From assembly GCF_004363955.1 (NCBI RefSeq), contig NZ_SNZR01000014.1, positions 410,100-474,099 on the forward strand: a stretch of DNA of 64,000 bases, written 5' to 3'. This document shows, one piece after another, positions 44,068 through 52,243 of this stretch. The stretch's first letter is position 1; the number at the start of each line of letters is the position of its first letter. The position numbers were made by a program, and so were the translations under genes. This stretch comes from Enterovirga rhinocerotis (GTDB lineage: Bacteria > Pseudomonadota > Alphaproteobacteria > Rhizobiales > Beijerinckiaceae). The notes under the pieces were generated by a model, which was not told the DNA's origin, ran no database searches, and saw only the letters and a list, made by a program, of their open reading frames with translations.

Positions 44068-46068
44068 TCAGCGCCGTCCGAACAGCTTCTCGATATCGGC
44101 GAGCTTCAGCTCGACGAAGGTCGGGCGGCCGTGGTTGCACTGGCCGGAGAAGGGCGTCGCCTCCATCTCGCGCAGCAGCGCATCCATCTCGGGAGCGGTG
44201 AGGCGGCGGCCGGCGCGGATCGAGCCGTGGCAGGAGATGCGCGACAGCACGGCGTCGAGCCGCCGCTCGAGGGGCGAGGCGCCGTCGTGCCCGGTGCCCT
44301 CCATCAGGCCCTGGTCCTCGGCGAGCGCATCGGCCGCGTCGCGCACGAGGCGGCCGAGATTGCCCGATGCCAGAGCCGCCGGGACCTCGCGCAGGATCAC
44401 CGCGGCGGGGCCGAAGGGCTCGAGCACGAGGCCCAGCGAGGCGAGCGCCTCGGTCGCCCCCGCGAGCCGCTCGACCTCGACCGCGTCGAGCTCGACGACC
44501 TCGGGGATGAGGAGGATCTGGCGCGAGATGCCGCGTCCGGCCCGCTCGCGCTTGAGCCGCTCGTAGACGAGCCGCTCATGGGCGGCGTGCTGGTCGACGA
44601 GCACGATTCCGTCCCGCGTCTGGGCGACGATGTAGGTCTCGTGGAGCTGCGCCCGCGCCGCGCCGAGCGGATGGGTTTCGGCATCGGCCGAACCGTCGGG
44701 CTCGGCCTGCCGCGCGGTCGGCATCGCGACGCCGTCGAACCCGGCCTGTCCGTCTTCGCCGAAACCGCCGGAGGACGGCGGCGTTTCGAGGCCGCCGGCC
44801 GGCGAGGTATCGGGCGGAGCCTGCCAGCCGGCGAAGGCGCCGGGGCGCGGCGCCGCGGGGATCCAGGCGCCGGACCCGCCGGGGCGGCGCATCATCGAGA
44901 GCGCGGAGGCGGCTCCGGTCGTCGCGCCCCGCACGCCCGCGCGCCCCAGTGCGTCGCGGATGGCGGAGAGGACGAGGCTTCGCACGAGGCCGGGATCGCG
45001 GAAGCGCACCTCGGTCTTGGCCGGATGGACGTTCACATCGACGAAGGCCGGCGCGCAATCGAGCCGCAGCGCGAGAACGGGGTGGCGGTCGCCCGCCATG
45101 ACGTCGGCATAGGCTCCCCGCACCGCCGAGAGCAGCAGCTTGTCGCGGACCGGCCGCCCGTTGACGACCATGTGGATATGGCCGGCCGTGCCGCGATGGA
45201 AGGTCGGCAGGCCGACATGGCCTTCGAGGGCGAGGCCCTCGCGCGACGCGGAGACGGGAGCGGCGTTCGCCGTGAACTCCGCACCGAACAGCCGTGCGGC
45301 GCGGCGCAGGAACCCGGCCGCATCGTCGGTTTCGGCCGGGTAGGTCCCGCCCGAGAGGTGATCGCCCGCGAGCGTGAACCGGATGGCGGGATGGGCGAGG
45401 GCGAGCCGGCGCACGATCTCGGCGGCCGCCTGGGCCTCCGCGCGCGGGCTCTTCAGGAATTTCAGCCGGGCCGGCGTCGCGAAGAAGAGGTCGCGGATCT
45501 CGACGCGCGTGCCGGGCGGCGCGGCGGCGGGCCGCACGGGCCCGGTGCGGCCGCCCTCGACGAGAATGGCGTGGGCCGCCTCGTCCCCGGCCCGGCGGGA
45601 GGTGATGGAGAGGTGAGCCACCGCGCCGATCGAGGGCAGGGCCTCGCCGCGGAAGCCCAGCGTGCGGATGTCGGACAGGTCGCCGTCGGGCAGTTTCGAG
45701 GTCGCGTGGCGCAGGACCGCGAGGGCGAGGTCGTCCGGTCCCATGCCGTGGCCGTCATCGGCGACCCGGATCAGTTTCGCGCCGCCGCCCTCCAGCGTGA
45801 TCTCGATCGCGCGAGCGCCGGCATCGATCGCATTCTCGACGAGTTCCTTCAGGGCCGAAGCCGGCCGTTCCACGACCTCGCCCGCCGCGATCCGATCGAC
45901 GAGGACCGGGTCGAGCCGGCGTACGCCGGCGAGCACGCCCGCCTTGCGGGTTGGCCCAGGCGCCTCGGCGTCCGGCTCCTCGTCGAACAGGGTGGCGCGA
46001 TGGCCGAAGGCGGTCTCGTTCACCTCGCCGACTCCGCGGCTGCCGTCCGGATCGTCCCGTCCGGCCAT
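44068..46068 (-). CDS. mutL: DNA mismatch repair protein MutL
   Basis: About 666 residues. The GHKL ATPase is clear: 'VRRLDPVLVDRIAAGEVVERP', 'ALKELVENAIDAGA' (motif I Glu/Asn), 'RVADDGHGM' and 'TLGFRGEALPSIG'. A Pro/Gly/Ala-rich linker covers roughly residues 370-450, and the C-terminal dimerisation domain ends 'CHGSIRAGRRLTAPEMDALL' and 'GQCNHGRPTFVEL'. The endonuclease DQHAxHERxxYE motif is seen as 'DQHAAHERLVYE', so this MutL should nick DNA. The start is uncertain: a GTG at 46146 abuts the T-run of the upstream terminator and is rejected; ATG 46068 leaves about 40 residues before the conserved start. Confidence 0.95.
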   Translation of the reverse strand: MAGRDDPDGSRGVGEVNETAFGHRATLFDEEPDAEAPGPTRKAGVLAGVRRLDPVLVDRIAAGEVVERPASALKELVENAIDAGARAIEITLEGGGAKLIRVADDGHGMGPDDLALAVLRHATSKLPDGDLSDIRTLGFRGEALPSIGAVAHLSITSRRAGDEAAHAILVEGGRTGPVRPAAAPPGTRVEIRDLFFATPARLKFLKSPRAEAQAAAEIVRRLALAHPAIRFTLAGDHLSGGTYPAETDDAAGFLRRAARLFGAEFTANAAPVSASREGLALEGHVGLPTFHRGTAGHIHMVVNGRPVRDKLLLSAVRGAYADVMAGDRHPVLALRLDCAPAFVDVNVHPAKTEVRFRDPGLVRSLVLSAIRDALGRAGVRGATTGAASALSMMRRPGGSGAWIPAAPRPGAFAGWQAPPDTSPAGGLETPPSSGGFGEDGQAGFDGVAMPTARQAEPDGSADAETHPLGAARAQLHETYIVAQTRDGIVLVDQHAAHERLVYERLKRERAGRGISRQILLIPEVVELDAVEVERLAGATEALASLGLVLEPFGPAAVILREVPAALASGNLGRLVRDAADALAEDQGLMEGTGHDGASPLERRLDAVLSRISCHGSIRAGRRLTAPEMDALLREMEATPFSGQCNHGRPTFVELKLADIEKLFGRR

Positions 46069-46149
46069 CGGCGAGCGATACGGGGCGGGTGGTGCGGCGG
46101 CAAGGCCGTCAGGCGGGGAGCGCCGCTCCGTCCGAGCCTTCCCCACACG

Positions 46150-46175
46150 AAAAAGGCCGCGGCAATGCCGCGGCC
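46150..46175 (-). terminator. Rho-independent terminator of the L,D-transpeptidase gene
   Basis: On the minus strand a perfect 9-bp stem GGCCGCGGC / GCCGCGGCC with an ATT loop is followed by TTTTT. It lies 25 bp after the L,D-transpeptidase stop and before mutL, separating their transcripts. Confidence 0.9.
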
Positions 46176-46200
46176 AAAGCTCGTCCGCTCTCGGGATCGA

Positions 46201-46791
46201 TCACATGACGACGACCCTCGTGCCGACGCGCACGCGGCGATAGAGGTCGATCACGTCCTCGTTCGTCATCCGGATGCAGCCCGACGAGACCGCCTGGCCG
46301 ATCGTGTCCGGCTCGTTCGAGCCGTGGATCCGGTACAGCGAGGAGCCGAGATAGAGCGCGCGGGCGCCGAGCGGATTGTTCACGCCCCCCGACATGTAGG
46401 TCGGCAGATCGGGCCGACGCTTCAGCATCGCGGCCGGCGGGCGCCAGGACGGCCATTCCGCCTTGCGGGTGATGGTCTTCGTCCCCTTCCAGTCGAAGCC
46501 GGGCCGGCCGACGCCGACCGCGTATTCGATCGCTTGGCCGCGTCCGGTCACGTAGTAGAGCCGCCGCGCCTGCGTCGAGATCACGATCATGCCGGGCGAA
46601 TATTGCGCCGGGAAGGACACCGTACGGGCGCCGGTCGGGGCCTGCTGGGGCCGCGCATCGTAGCGCGGCTGCGGGCCGAGATACTGCATCGGCTCCTCGT
46701 CCAGCGGGTCGTACCAGAACTGGGCCGAAGCCGGCTGGGAGACCGCGAGGGAGGCGGCGAGGCCGAGTAGGCCGAGCGTCAGACGTCGCAT
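46201..46791 (-). CDS. L,D-transpeptidase (ErfK/YbiS family)
   Basis: A 196-residue exported cell-wall enzyme. A signal peptide ends at 'QPASAQF' (about residue 24). The YkuD catalytic domain has 'VISTQARRLYYVTGRGQAIEYAVGVGR', 'MSGGVNNPLGARALYLG', and the active-site run 'YRIHGSNEPDTIGQAVSSGCIRM' with catalytic His (HGSN) and Cys (SSGCIRM, near residue 175). It cross-links peptidoglycan through 3-3 bonds or attaches proteins to it. The gene has its own terminator. Upstream, 46792-46940 shows no gene. Confidence 0.94.
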   Translation of the reverse strand: MRRLTLGLLGLAASLAVSQPASAQFWYDPLDEEPMQYLGPQPRYDARPQQAPTGARTVSFPAQYSPGMIVISTQARRLYYVTGRGQAIEYAVGVGRPGFDWKGTKTITRKAEWPSWRPPAAMLKRRPDLPTYMSGGVNNPLGARALYLGSSLYRIHGSNEPDTIGQAVSSGCIRMTNEDVIDLYRRVRVGTRVVVM

Positions 46792-46940
46792 GGTTTGATG
46801 CCTCGTTCTCGGGGCGGGGCCCCATGTGTGATTCCCAGAACGCTACAGCCACGCTTCGGTTTCATGCGACGAGTCGATGGGGGTGCGGAGGGGCACGGAA
46901 AAGCCGCGCCGCAGCACGGGCGAGGCCGGACGTCCAGCCC

Positions 46941-47711
46941 TCAGCGCGTCAGGGCGATGGCCGAGATCTGGCGGCCGTAATCCGGCTCGCGCCGATGCGT
47001 GGTGCGGCGGTAGCTGAAGAAGCTCTCCTCGTCTGCATAGGTGCATAGGCCGAGATCGCTGCTCTCGCCGAGCCCGGCGGCGGACAGGCGCGCCATGATG
47101 TAGCCCGGCAGGTCGAACAGGGCGTGGCCCTCGCGCCCGCTCGGCCGGAAATGGCGCTCATTCGCGGGGTCGTCCGCCAGGAAGCGGTCCTTGAATTCCG
47201 GCCCCGTCTCGTAGGAAAGCGGCCCGATGGTCGGCCCCAGCACGGCGACGATGGCCTCGCGCTGGGCACCGAGTCCGATCATCGCCTCGACCGTCGCCTC
47301 GAGCACGCCGCCGAGCGCACCCTGCCAGCCGGCATGAGCGGCACCGATGACGCCCGCTTCGTGGTCGGCGAAGAGGACGGGGCCGCAATCGGCCGTGGTG
47401 ATGGCGAGGGCGAGGTCCGGCGTCGCGGTGACGATGGCATCGGCCCGCGGCCGCTCGTCGCGCGCCCAGGCCCGCGTCGCGACCACGGCCGTCGGGGAGG
47501 CGACCTGATGCACCGTGACGAGGTTTTCGGGCGCGACGCCGATTCTCTCGGCCATGAGCGACCGGTTCGTCGCGACGCGCTCGGGATCGTCCTTCGATCC
47601 GACGCCGCCGTTCAGGGAGGCATAGACGCCCTCCGATACGCCGCCCCGCCGCGTGAAGAAGGCGTGGCGGATCCGCGGGAAGGACGAGAGCTCGGGGGCT
47701 TCGATCAGCAT
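46941..47711 (-). CDS. pgeF: Peptidoglycan editing factor PgeF (laccase-domain, YfiH family)
   Basis: A 256-residue cytoplasmic protein of the Cu-oxidase_4/YfiH family, which removes mis-incorporated amino acids from muropeptide precursors; related enzymes act on purine nucleosides. Seen motifs: 'IRHAFFTRRGGVSEGVYASLN', 'LVTVHQVAS', 'ITTADCGPVLFAD' (zinc-ligand Cys), 'IGAAHAGWQGALGGVLE' (zinc-ligand His), and 'YRRTTHRREPDYGRQISAI' at the end. It is the third gene of the lgt / midA / pgeF unit, 8 bp after midA, an arrangement common in Hyphomicrobiales. Confidence 0.94.
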   Translation of the reverse strand: MLIEAPELSSFPRIRHAFFTRRGGVSEGVYASLNGGVGSKDDPERVATNRSLMAERIGVAPENLVTVHQVASPTAVVATRAWARDERPRADAIVTATPDLALAITTADCGPVLFADHEAGVIGAAHAGWQGALGGVLEATVEAMIGLGAQREAIVAVLGPTIGPLSYETGPEFKDRFLADDPANERHFRPSGREGHALFDLPGYIMARLSAAGLGESSDLGLCTYADEESFFSYRRTTHRREPDYGRQISAIALTR

Positions 47712-47719
47712 GCCGAATC

Positions 47720-48823
47720 CTAACCGGACGGAAGCGCGCCGTCACGGGGCGGCAGGCCGGGGAGGGGGCCGAGACGGGGATCGGCGATCGCCATCGCCTG
47801 GAACAGCTCGCCCATCTCCTGAGCAGTCCGCCCGGTCAGCCGCGCGAGCGCTGCGGCGATCGTCTGCCGCATGGCGCCGTCGCGGCCCCGCGCGAGGGCC
47901 TCGGCCCGCTCGCGGATCCCGAGCGCCTCGAGGAAAGGGCCCTGACCGAGGGGGCCGTGAACGGCGGCGCCGGCCGCGACCGCGATCCGTGCGAGGCGTC
48001 CGAAGCGGACATGGGCCGTCAGGTCCTGCTCGCCCGGAGAAGAGAGAGGGTCGGCGAAGCGGTGGTCGCGGACGGCCTGGAGCGTGTCGCCGAACCCGTC
48101 TCCCGCCGGGCCGTAATCGATGAGGAGCGCCGCGCCGCCGCTGTCCCGCAGCCGCTTCGCGAGGGCGGCGACGATCGCGTCCGCTGCGGGACAGATTTCG
48201 GCGATGTCGCCGGGCTCCCCGCGCAGGGGAGCGAGGCCCGGCTCGGCGTCCGGGGCGAGGCCGAAGCTCAGCCCGCCGCCGGGCGCGAGGCCGACCAGGC
48301 GCTCGTGCCAACCGGTCGCGCCGCGCACGATTTGCCGGATCGGCAGGGCATCGAGGAATTCGTTGGCGAGGACGATGGCGGCGCCCTCGGGCAGGTCCGA
48401 GAGGCCGTCGTGCCAGCTCGGCGCGAGGCCTGAGCCGGCCACGGCGTCGCGCTGGCGGGATCGAAGCACGGGGCTCGTCTCGACGAAATGCAGGAAGGCC
48501 GCATCGAGGAAGCCCGGAACGGCGCGCGCGGCCCGCAGGGCATCGGCCATGAGCGTTCCGCGTCCGGGGCCGAGTTCGGCGAGCACGAAGCGGGACGGGC
48601 GGCCCATCTGCATCCAGACGGCGCAGGCCCAGAGCCCGAGAAGCTCCCCGAACATCTGGCTGATCTCGGGGGCCGTGGTGAAGTCGCCGGCCCCGCCGAG
48701 CGGATCACGGGTGACGTAATAGCCGTGTTCGGGGTGGCCGAGCGCGAGGGCCATGTAGCGATCGACGCCGATCGGCCCTTCCGCCGCGATGATCGCCTCG
48801 ATCTCGCGGAGCAGGGCGCTCAC
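47720..48823 (-). CDS. SAM-dependent methyltransferase, MidA/NDUFAF7 family
   Basis: A 367-residue class I methyltransferase. It opens 'SALLREIEAIIAAEGPIGVDRYM' and 'HPEHGYYVTRDPLGGAGDFTTAPEISQMFGE', the MidA family signature, then 'FVLAELGPGRGTLMAD' (SAM-binding glycine loop) and 'IVLANEFLDALPI'. The human relative NDUFAF7 methylates an arginine of complex I subunit NDUFS2, so a role in complex I assembly is likely. GTG 48823 is selected because its GTGA overlaps the lgt stop by 4 nt and starts the conserved sequence. Confidence 0.9.
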   Translation of the reverse strand: MSALLREIEAIIAAEGPIGVDRYMALALGHPEHGYYVTRDPLGGAGDFTTAPEISQMFGELLGLWACAVWMQMGRPSRFVLAELGPGRGTLMADALRAARAVPGFLDAAFLHFVETSPVLRSRQRDAVAGSGLAPSWHDGLSDLPEGAAIVLANEFLDALPIRQIVRGATGWHERLVGLAPGGGLSFGLAPDAEPGLAPLRGEPGDIAEICPAADAIVAALAKRLRDSGGAALLIDYGPAGDGFGDTLQAVRDHRFADPLSSPGEQDLTAHVRFGRLARIAVAAGAAVHGPLGQGPFLEALGIRERAEALARGRDGAMRQTIAAALARLTGRTAQEMGELFQAMAIADPRLGPLPGLPPRDGALPSG

Positions 48824-49719
48824 GTGCGGGGGGACGGATCTGCGGCCGCGTCTCCGGCGGCATCGCCGCCCTGCGCCCGTCGGCGCGTCCACCCCTGACG
48901 CGCCGCCCAGAGCAGGAGAAGGCCGGCCAGCACCATCGGCACCGAGAGGACCTGGCCCATCGTGATGCCGCCGATGGCGGAGAAGGCGCCGCCGAAGAGG
49001 AATCCGAGCTGCTCGTCCGGCTCGCGGAACACCTCGCAGACGATGCGGGCGATGCCGTAGCCGATGGCGAAGAGGGCCGCGAGCGTGCCGGGCTTGCGGA
49101 AGCCGACCCGGCGGGCGACGAGGCCGAGCAGGAGGAGAAGCACCAGCCCCTCGCCGAAGGCTTCGTAGAACTGGCTCGGGTGGCGGGGCTCCGGCCCCGC
49201 GCCGGGGAAGACGACGCCCCAGGGCAGATCTGGCGCCGGCCGGCCCCAGAGTTCGCCGTTGATGAAATTCGCGATCCGGCCGGTGAACAGGCCGATCGGC
49301 GCCACCACCGCGCCGAGATCGAGGAGGGAGAGCAGGTTCAGCTTCTTCACCTTCGCGAAGATCGCCATGACGACGACGACGCCGAGGAAGCCGCCGTGGA
49401 AGGACATGCCGCCTCGCCAGATCGTCAGGATCTCCAGGGGGTCGGCGAGATAGCTGTCGAAATTGTAGAAGAGGACGTAGCCGATCCGGCCTCCGAGCAC
49501 GATGCCGAGCGCGACCCAGACGATGAGGTCGTCCATGTCGGCGAGCGTCGGCCGCCGGACATCGCCCCAGAGGGCGGCATTGGCCACCAGCCGCCGCGAA
49601 TACCACCAGCCGCCGAGGATGCCGGCCACGTAGGCGAGGGCATACCAGCGGATGGCGAAGGGCCCGATCTCGAGCGCGATCGGGTCGATATGGGGGAAGG
49701 GGATGGCGAGGAGTGGCAT
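48820..49719 (-). CDS. lgt: Prolipoprotein diacylglyceryl transferase
   Basis: A 299-residue inner-membrane enzyme that transfers diacylglycerol from phosphatidylglycerol to the lipobox cysteine of prolipoproteins. Seven hydrophobic spans are visible. The Lgt signature is 'GRIANFINGELWGRP' (about residues 141-155), with the essential 'MSFHGGFLG' His upstream and 'RHPSQFYEAFGEG' downstream. The start at ATG 49719 ('PLLAIPFPHIDPIALEIG') fits the family; longer frame upstream overlaps the divergent ubiK leader. First gene of the lgt / midA / pgeF unit. Confidence 0.95.
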   Translation of the reverse strand: MPLLAIPFPHIDPIALEIGPFAIRWYALAYVAGILGGWWYSRRLVANAALWGDVRRPTLADMDDLIVWVALGIVLGGRIGYVLFYNFDSYLADPLEILTIWRGGMSFHGGFLGVVVVMAIFAKVKKLNLLSLLDLGAVVAPIGLFTGRIANFINGELWGRPAPDLPWGVVFPGAGPEPRHPSQFYEAFGEGLVLLLLLGLVARRVGFRKPGTLAALFAIGYGIARIVCEVFREPDEQLGFLFGGAFSAIGGITMGQVLSVPMVLAGLLLLWAARQGWTRRRAQGGDAAGDAAADPSPRT

Positions 49720-49872
49720 CGGGTTCGACCGGCGGAACGGCCGGGGTGTCGGCCCGGCGCGCCAGCGCGTCAAGCCCGCGCCGCCGTCCGCACGCCCTCT
49801 GCCGCGATCGGCCGCAATTGCGTCGGCCGTGCTCCTCGCGCATGGAGGTCGCACCTCCGGAGCAAAGCGGCC

Positions 49873-50166
49873 ATGGCCAACAAGACCCTTCTCGACGATT
49901 TCGCACGCCTCGTGACCGATGCGGCAGGTGCGGCCAGCGGCGTCAGGCGCGAGGTCGAGACGGCCGTCAGGACGCAGGTCGAGCGGCTGCTGCGCGACAT
50001 GGACGTCGCCACGCGCGAGGATGTGGAGGTCCTGCGGGATCTTGTCGCGAGCCTTCGGGACGACAATGCGCGTCTCGCCCGGCGTCTCGAGGCGCTCGAG
50101 CGTCAAGGGACCGTAAATCGGCCCGAATCAAACGACACCTCGTTTGAGACCGGTTCGAAAGGATGA
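49873..50166 (+). CDS. ubiK: UbiK-family ubiquinone biosynthesis accessory factor (BMFP protein)
   Basis: A 97-residue protein with the UbiK/YqiC layout: an amphipathic N-terminal helix ('KTLLDDFARLVTDAAGAASG', residues about 4-23), then 'REVETAVRTQVERLL', and a C-terminal coiled coil ('EDVEVLRDLVASLRDDNARLARRLEALE'). UbiK helps organise the aerobic ubiquinone-synthesis complex at the membrane. The ATG at 49873 is the start of the conserved part. It is divergent from lgt across 153 bp and precedes the outer-membrane protein gene. Confidence 0.85.
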   Translation: MANKTLLDDFARLVTDAAGAASGVRREVETAVRTQVERLLRDMDVATREDVEVLRDLVASLRDDNARLARRLEALERQGTVNRPESNDTSFETGSKG

Positions 50167-50262
50167 CTGATTCTTAAGAAAGTCCGGTGCAATTTCAGGT
50201 CAGGACAGAGACGGCTCCGTGATGGCGCCGGTCCTGGCGTTCCAGCGTAAGGGTCATTCGCC

Positions 50263-51060
50263 GTGAAGAAGGTTCTTCTTTCCACCGTTGCCGCTCTGTC
50301 GGCCCTCTCGGGGGCGGCGCTCGCGGCCGATCTTCCCTATCGTCGGGCCGCTCCGGCTCCGGCCCCGGCCTTCGTGGCCGTCCCGGTCTTCACCTGGACC
50401 GGCCTCTATCTCGGCGGCAATGCCGGTTACGGCTTCTCGCAGGGCAACGCGACCACGGCCGGCCTGACGCCGGTCGGTCAGAGCGCGATCAATGCGGGCG
50501 CCGTCGCTGGCGGCGCCAAGATCGAGCCGGACGGCTTCGTCGGCGGCGGCCAGATCGGCTATAACTGGCAGGTCGGCTCGGTGGTCCTCGGCCTCGAGAC
50601 GGACATCCAGTATACCGGCTTCAAGAAGACGGTCGGCTATCAGGCGCTCGGCCTCGACACCTCGTCGCGCTCGACGACGGATTATCTCGGCACCGTCCGC
50701 GGCCGCGTCGGCTACGCCTTCGATCGCTGGATGATCTACGCCACCGGCGGTCTCGCCTACGGCAACGTGTTCAATAGCCACTCGGTCTCTGCGATCGGCA
50801 GCGTGGCTCCGCTGACCTACGGCTCCAAGGACGGCATGAAGACCGGCTACACGGTCGGCGGCGGTATCGAATACGCGATGCCCGTGTTCAACTTCGGCGC
50901 TTCGGCGGCGACGGTGAAGCTCGAGTACCTGTACTACGACCTCGGCGATCGCACCGTGACCTCGTCGAATGCGAACGGCGCTCCGATCTTCGCGACGAAG
51001 TTCCAGAACGACGGCCACATCGTCCGGGCCGGCCTGAACTGGAAGTTCGGCGGCTTCTGA
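50263..51060 (+). CDS. Outer-membrane beta-barrel protein, Omp25/porin-like family (copy 1)
   Basis: A 265-residue protein with signal peptide 'KKVLLSTVAALSALSGAALAA' split at about residue 22, then 'DLPYRRAAPAPAPAF', 'FTWTGLYLGGNAGYGF', repeated aromatic-rich beta strands and the barrel end 'VRAGLNWKFGGF' with terminal Phe. This is the small eight-stranded immunogenic OMP family abundant in Hyphomicrobiales. Start codon is GTG, with AAGGG about 10 bases upstream. The next gene is a near copy. Role is structural or surface-protective; pore function is unproven. Confidence 0.92.
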   Translation: MKKVLLSTVAALSALSGAALAADLPYRRAAPAPAPAFVAVPVFTWTGLYLGGNAGYGFSQGNATTAGLTPVGQSAINAGAVAGGAKIEPDGFVGGGQIGYNWQVGSVVLGLETDIQYTGFKKTVGYQALGLDTSSRSTTDYLGTVRGRVGYAFDRWMIYATGGLAYGNVFNSHSVSAIGSVAPLTYGSKDGMKTGYTVGGGIEYAMPVFNFGASAATVKLEYLYYDLGDRTVTSSNANGAPIFATKFQNDGHIVRAGLNWKFGGF

Positions 51061-51085
51061 GCCACGCTCAAAGCAACGAATGCCG

Positions 51086-51115
51086 AAGGGGTGGTCCGAA
51101 AGGATCGCCCCTTTT
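51086..51115 (+). terminator. Intrinsic terminator after OMP copy 1
   Basis: The stem AAGGGGTG / CGCCCCTT (one G-T pair) closes a loop containing GTCCGAAAGGAT and is followed by TTT. It starts about 25 bp after the stop codon, and an almost identical element follows copy 2. Confidence 0.8.
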
Positions 51116-51205
51116 GCGTTGAGGATTGGGCTGCATCGAAGATCGGGCGGCTGCGGACCGTCTGCGCGACGTTAACGATTTGATGACAATTGTCTTGACG
51201 GATAA

Positions 51206-51221
51206 TGTCCGACATCGGACA
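51206..51221. promoter_or_regulatory. Palindromic candidate operator upstream of OMP copy 2
   Basis: TGTCCGA-CA-TCGGACA is a perfect 7-bp inverted repeat. A further TGTCCG follows at 51227, and a TTGACG lies just before at 51195-51200, so it may overlap a promoter. The site is about 100 bp before the ATG and has no counterpart before copy 1. The binding protein is unknown. Confidence 0.45.
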
Positions 51222-51323
51222 CTAACTGTCCGGTCAGTCCTGGCTCGAGGGTGTTGCTCAACTGCACTGGCGCGCGCCTGCTCCGCCGTTATGGTGCCGC
51301 CTAAGTTCAGGAGGTGCCTCCCA

Positions 51324-52115
51324 ATGAAGAAAGTTCTTCTTTCCACCGTTGCCGCTCTGTCCGTCCTCTCGGGCGCGGCGCTTGCGGCCGATCTTCCCTA
51401 CCGTCAGGCTGCGCCTGCGCCGGCCTTCGTCGCGGTTCCGGTCTTCACCTGGACGGGCCTCTATCTCGGCGGCAATGCCGGCTACGGCTTCTCGCAGGGC
51501 AACGCGACCACGGCCGGCCTGACGCCGTTCGCCCAGGGCGCGATCAATGCGGGCGCCATCGCGCACGGCGCCAAGATCGAGCCGGACGGCTTCGTCGGCG
51601 GCGGCCAGATCGGCTATAACTGGCAGGTCGGCTCGGTGGTCCTCGGCCTCGAGACGGACATCCAGTACACCGGCTTCAAGAAGACGGTCGGCTACCAGGC
51701 GCTCGGCTTCGACACCTCGTCGCGCTCGACGACGGATTATCTCGGCACCGTCCGCGGCCGCGTCGGCTACGCCTTCGATCGCTGGATGATCTACGCCACC
51801 GGCGGTCTCGCCTACGGCAACGTGTTCAACAGCCACTCGGTCTCCGCGATCGGCGGCGTGGCTCCGCTGACCTACGGCGCCAAGGACGACATGAAGACCG
51901 GCTACACGGTCGGCGGCGGTATCGAATACGCGATGCCCGTGTTCAACTTCGGCGCTTCGGCGGCGACGGTGAAGCTCGAGTACCTGTACTACGACCTCGG
52001 CGATCGCACCGTGACCTCGCTGAACGGGAACGGCACCCCGATCTTCGCGACGAAGTTCCAGAACGACGGCCACATCGTTCGCGCCGGTCTGAACTGGAAG
52101 TTCGGCGGCTTCTGA
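51324..52115 (+). CDS. Outer-membrane beta-barrel protein, Omp25/porin-like family (copy 2)
   Basis: A 263-residue close paralogue of the preceding gene, with the same signal peptide, 'FTWTGLYLGGNAGYGF' and the same C-terminal 'GLNWKFGGF'. Differences cluster in loops: 'PVGQS' to 'PFAQG', 'AVAGG' to 'AIAHG', and 'SNANGAP' to 'LNGNGTP', which fits diversifying surface loops on a constant barrel. The start is ATG with a strong CAGGAGGTGCCTCCCA ribosome site, unlike the GTG and weaker site of copy 1, so copy 2 may be translated more strongly. Its own promoter region has a palindrome. Confidence 0.92.
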   Translation: MKKVLLSTVAALSVLSGAALAADLPYRQAAPAPAFVAVPVFTWTGLYLGGNAGYGFSQGNATTAGLTPFAQGAINAGAIAHGAKIEPDGFVGGGQIGYNWQVGSVVLGLETDIQYTGFKKTVGYQALGFDTSSRSTTDYLGTVRGRVGYAFDRWMIYATGGLAYGNVFNSHSVSAIGGVAPLTYGAKDDMKTGYTVGGGIEYAMPVFNFGASAATVKLEYLYYDLGDRTVTSLNGNGTPIFATKFQNDGHIVRAGLNWKFGGF

Positions 52116-52140
52116 GCCACGCTCAAAGCAACGAATGCCG

Positions 52141-52170
52141 AAGGGGCGGTCCGAACGGATCGCCCCTTTT
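52141..52170 (+). terminator. Intrinsic terminator after OMP copy 2
   Basis: The stem AAGGGGCG / CGCCCCTT is perfect, with inner pairing GTCCG / CGGAT, followed by TT. It is the duplicate of the element after copy 1, with compensating changes that strengthen pairing. Confidence 0.85.
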
Positions 52171-52243
52171 GCGTTGCGCTCCCGCCCGGACCCTTTAGAG
52201 CAGGTCGCGGATGAGGCGTCGGCGCAGCCGACCGGACGTCGGG

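Larger units (their letters stand above)
50263..52175 (+). repeat. Tandem duplication of OMP gene plus terminator
   Basis: The two OMP units (about 50263-51120 and 51324-52175) match closely from the start codon through the stop and on through about 60 bp of trailer including the terminator. The 5' flanks (before 50263, and 51121-51323) do not match. At protein level I count about 14 substitutions plus a two-residue deletion in copy 2. Confidence 0.9.

Noticed and set aside
46069..46146. Upstream GTG (46146) as the mutL start
   Set aside because: It abuts the T-run of the L,D-transpeptidase terminator, leaving no room for a promoter or ribosome site; the added residues are not protein-like.
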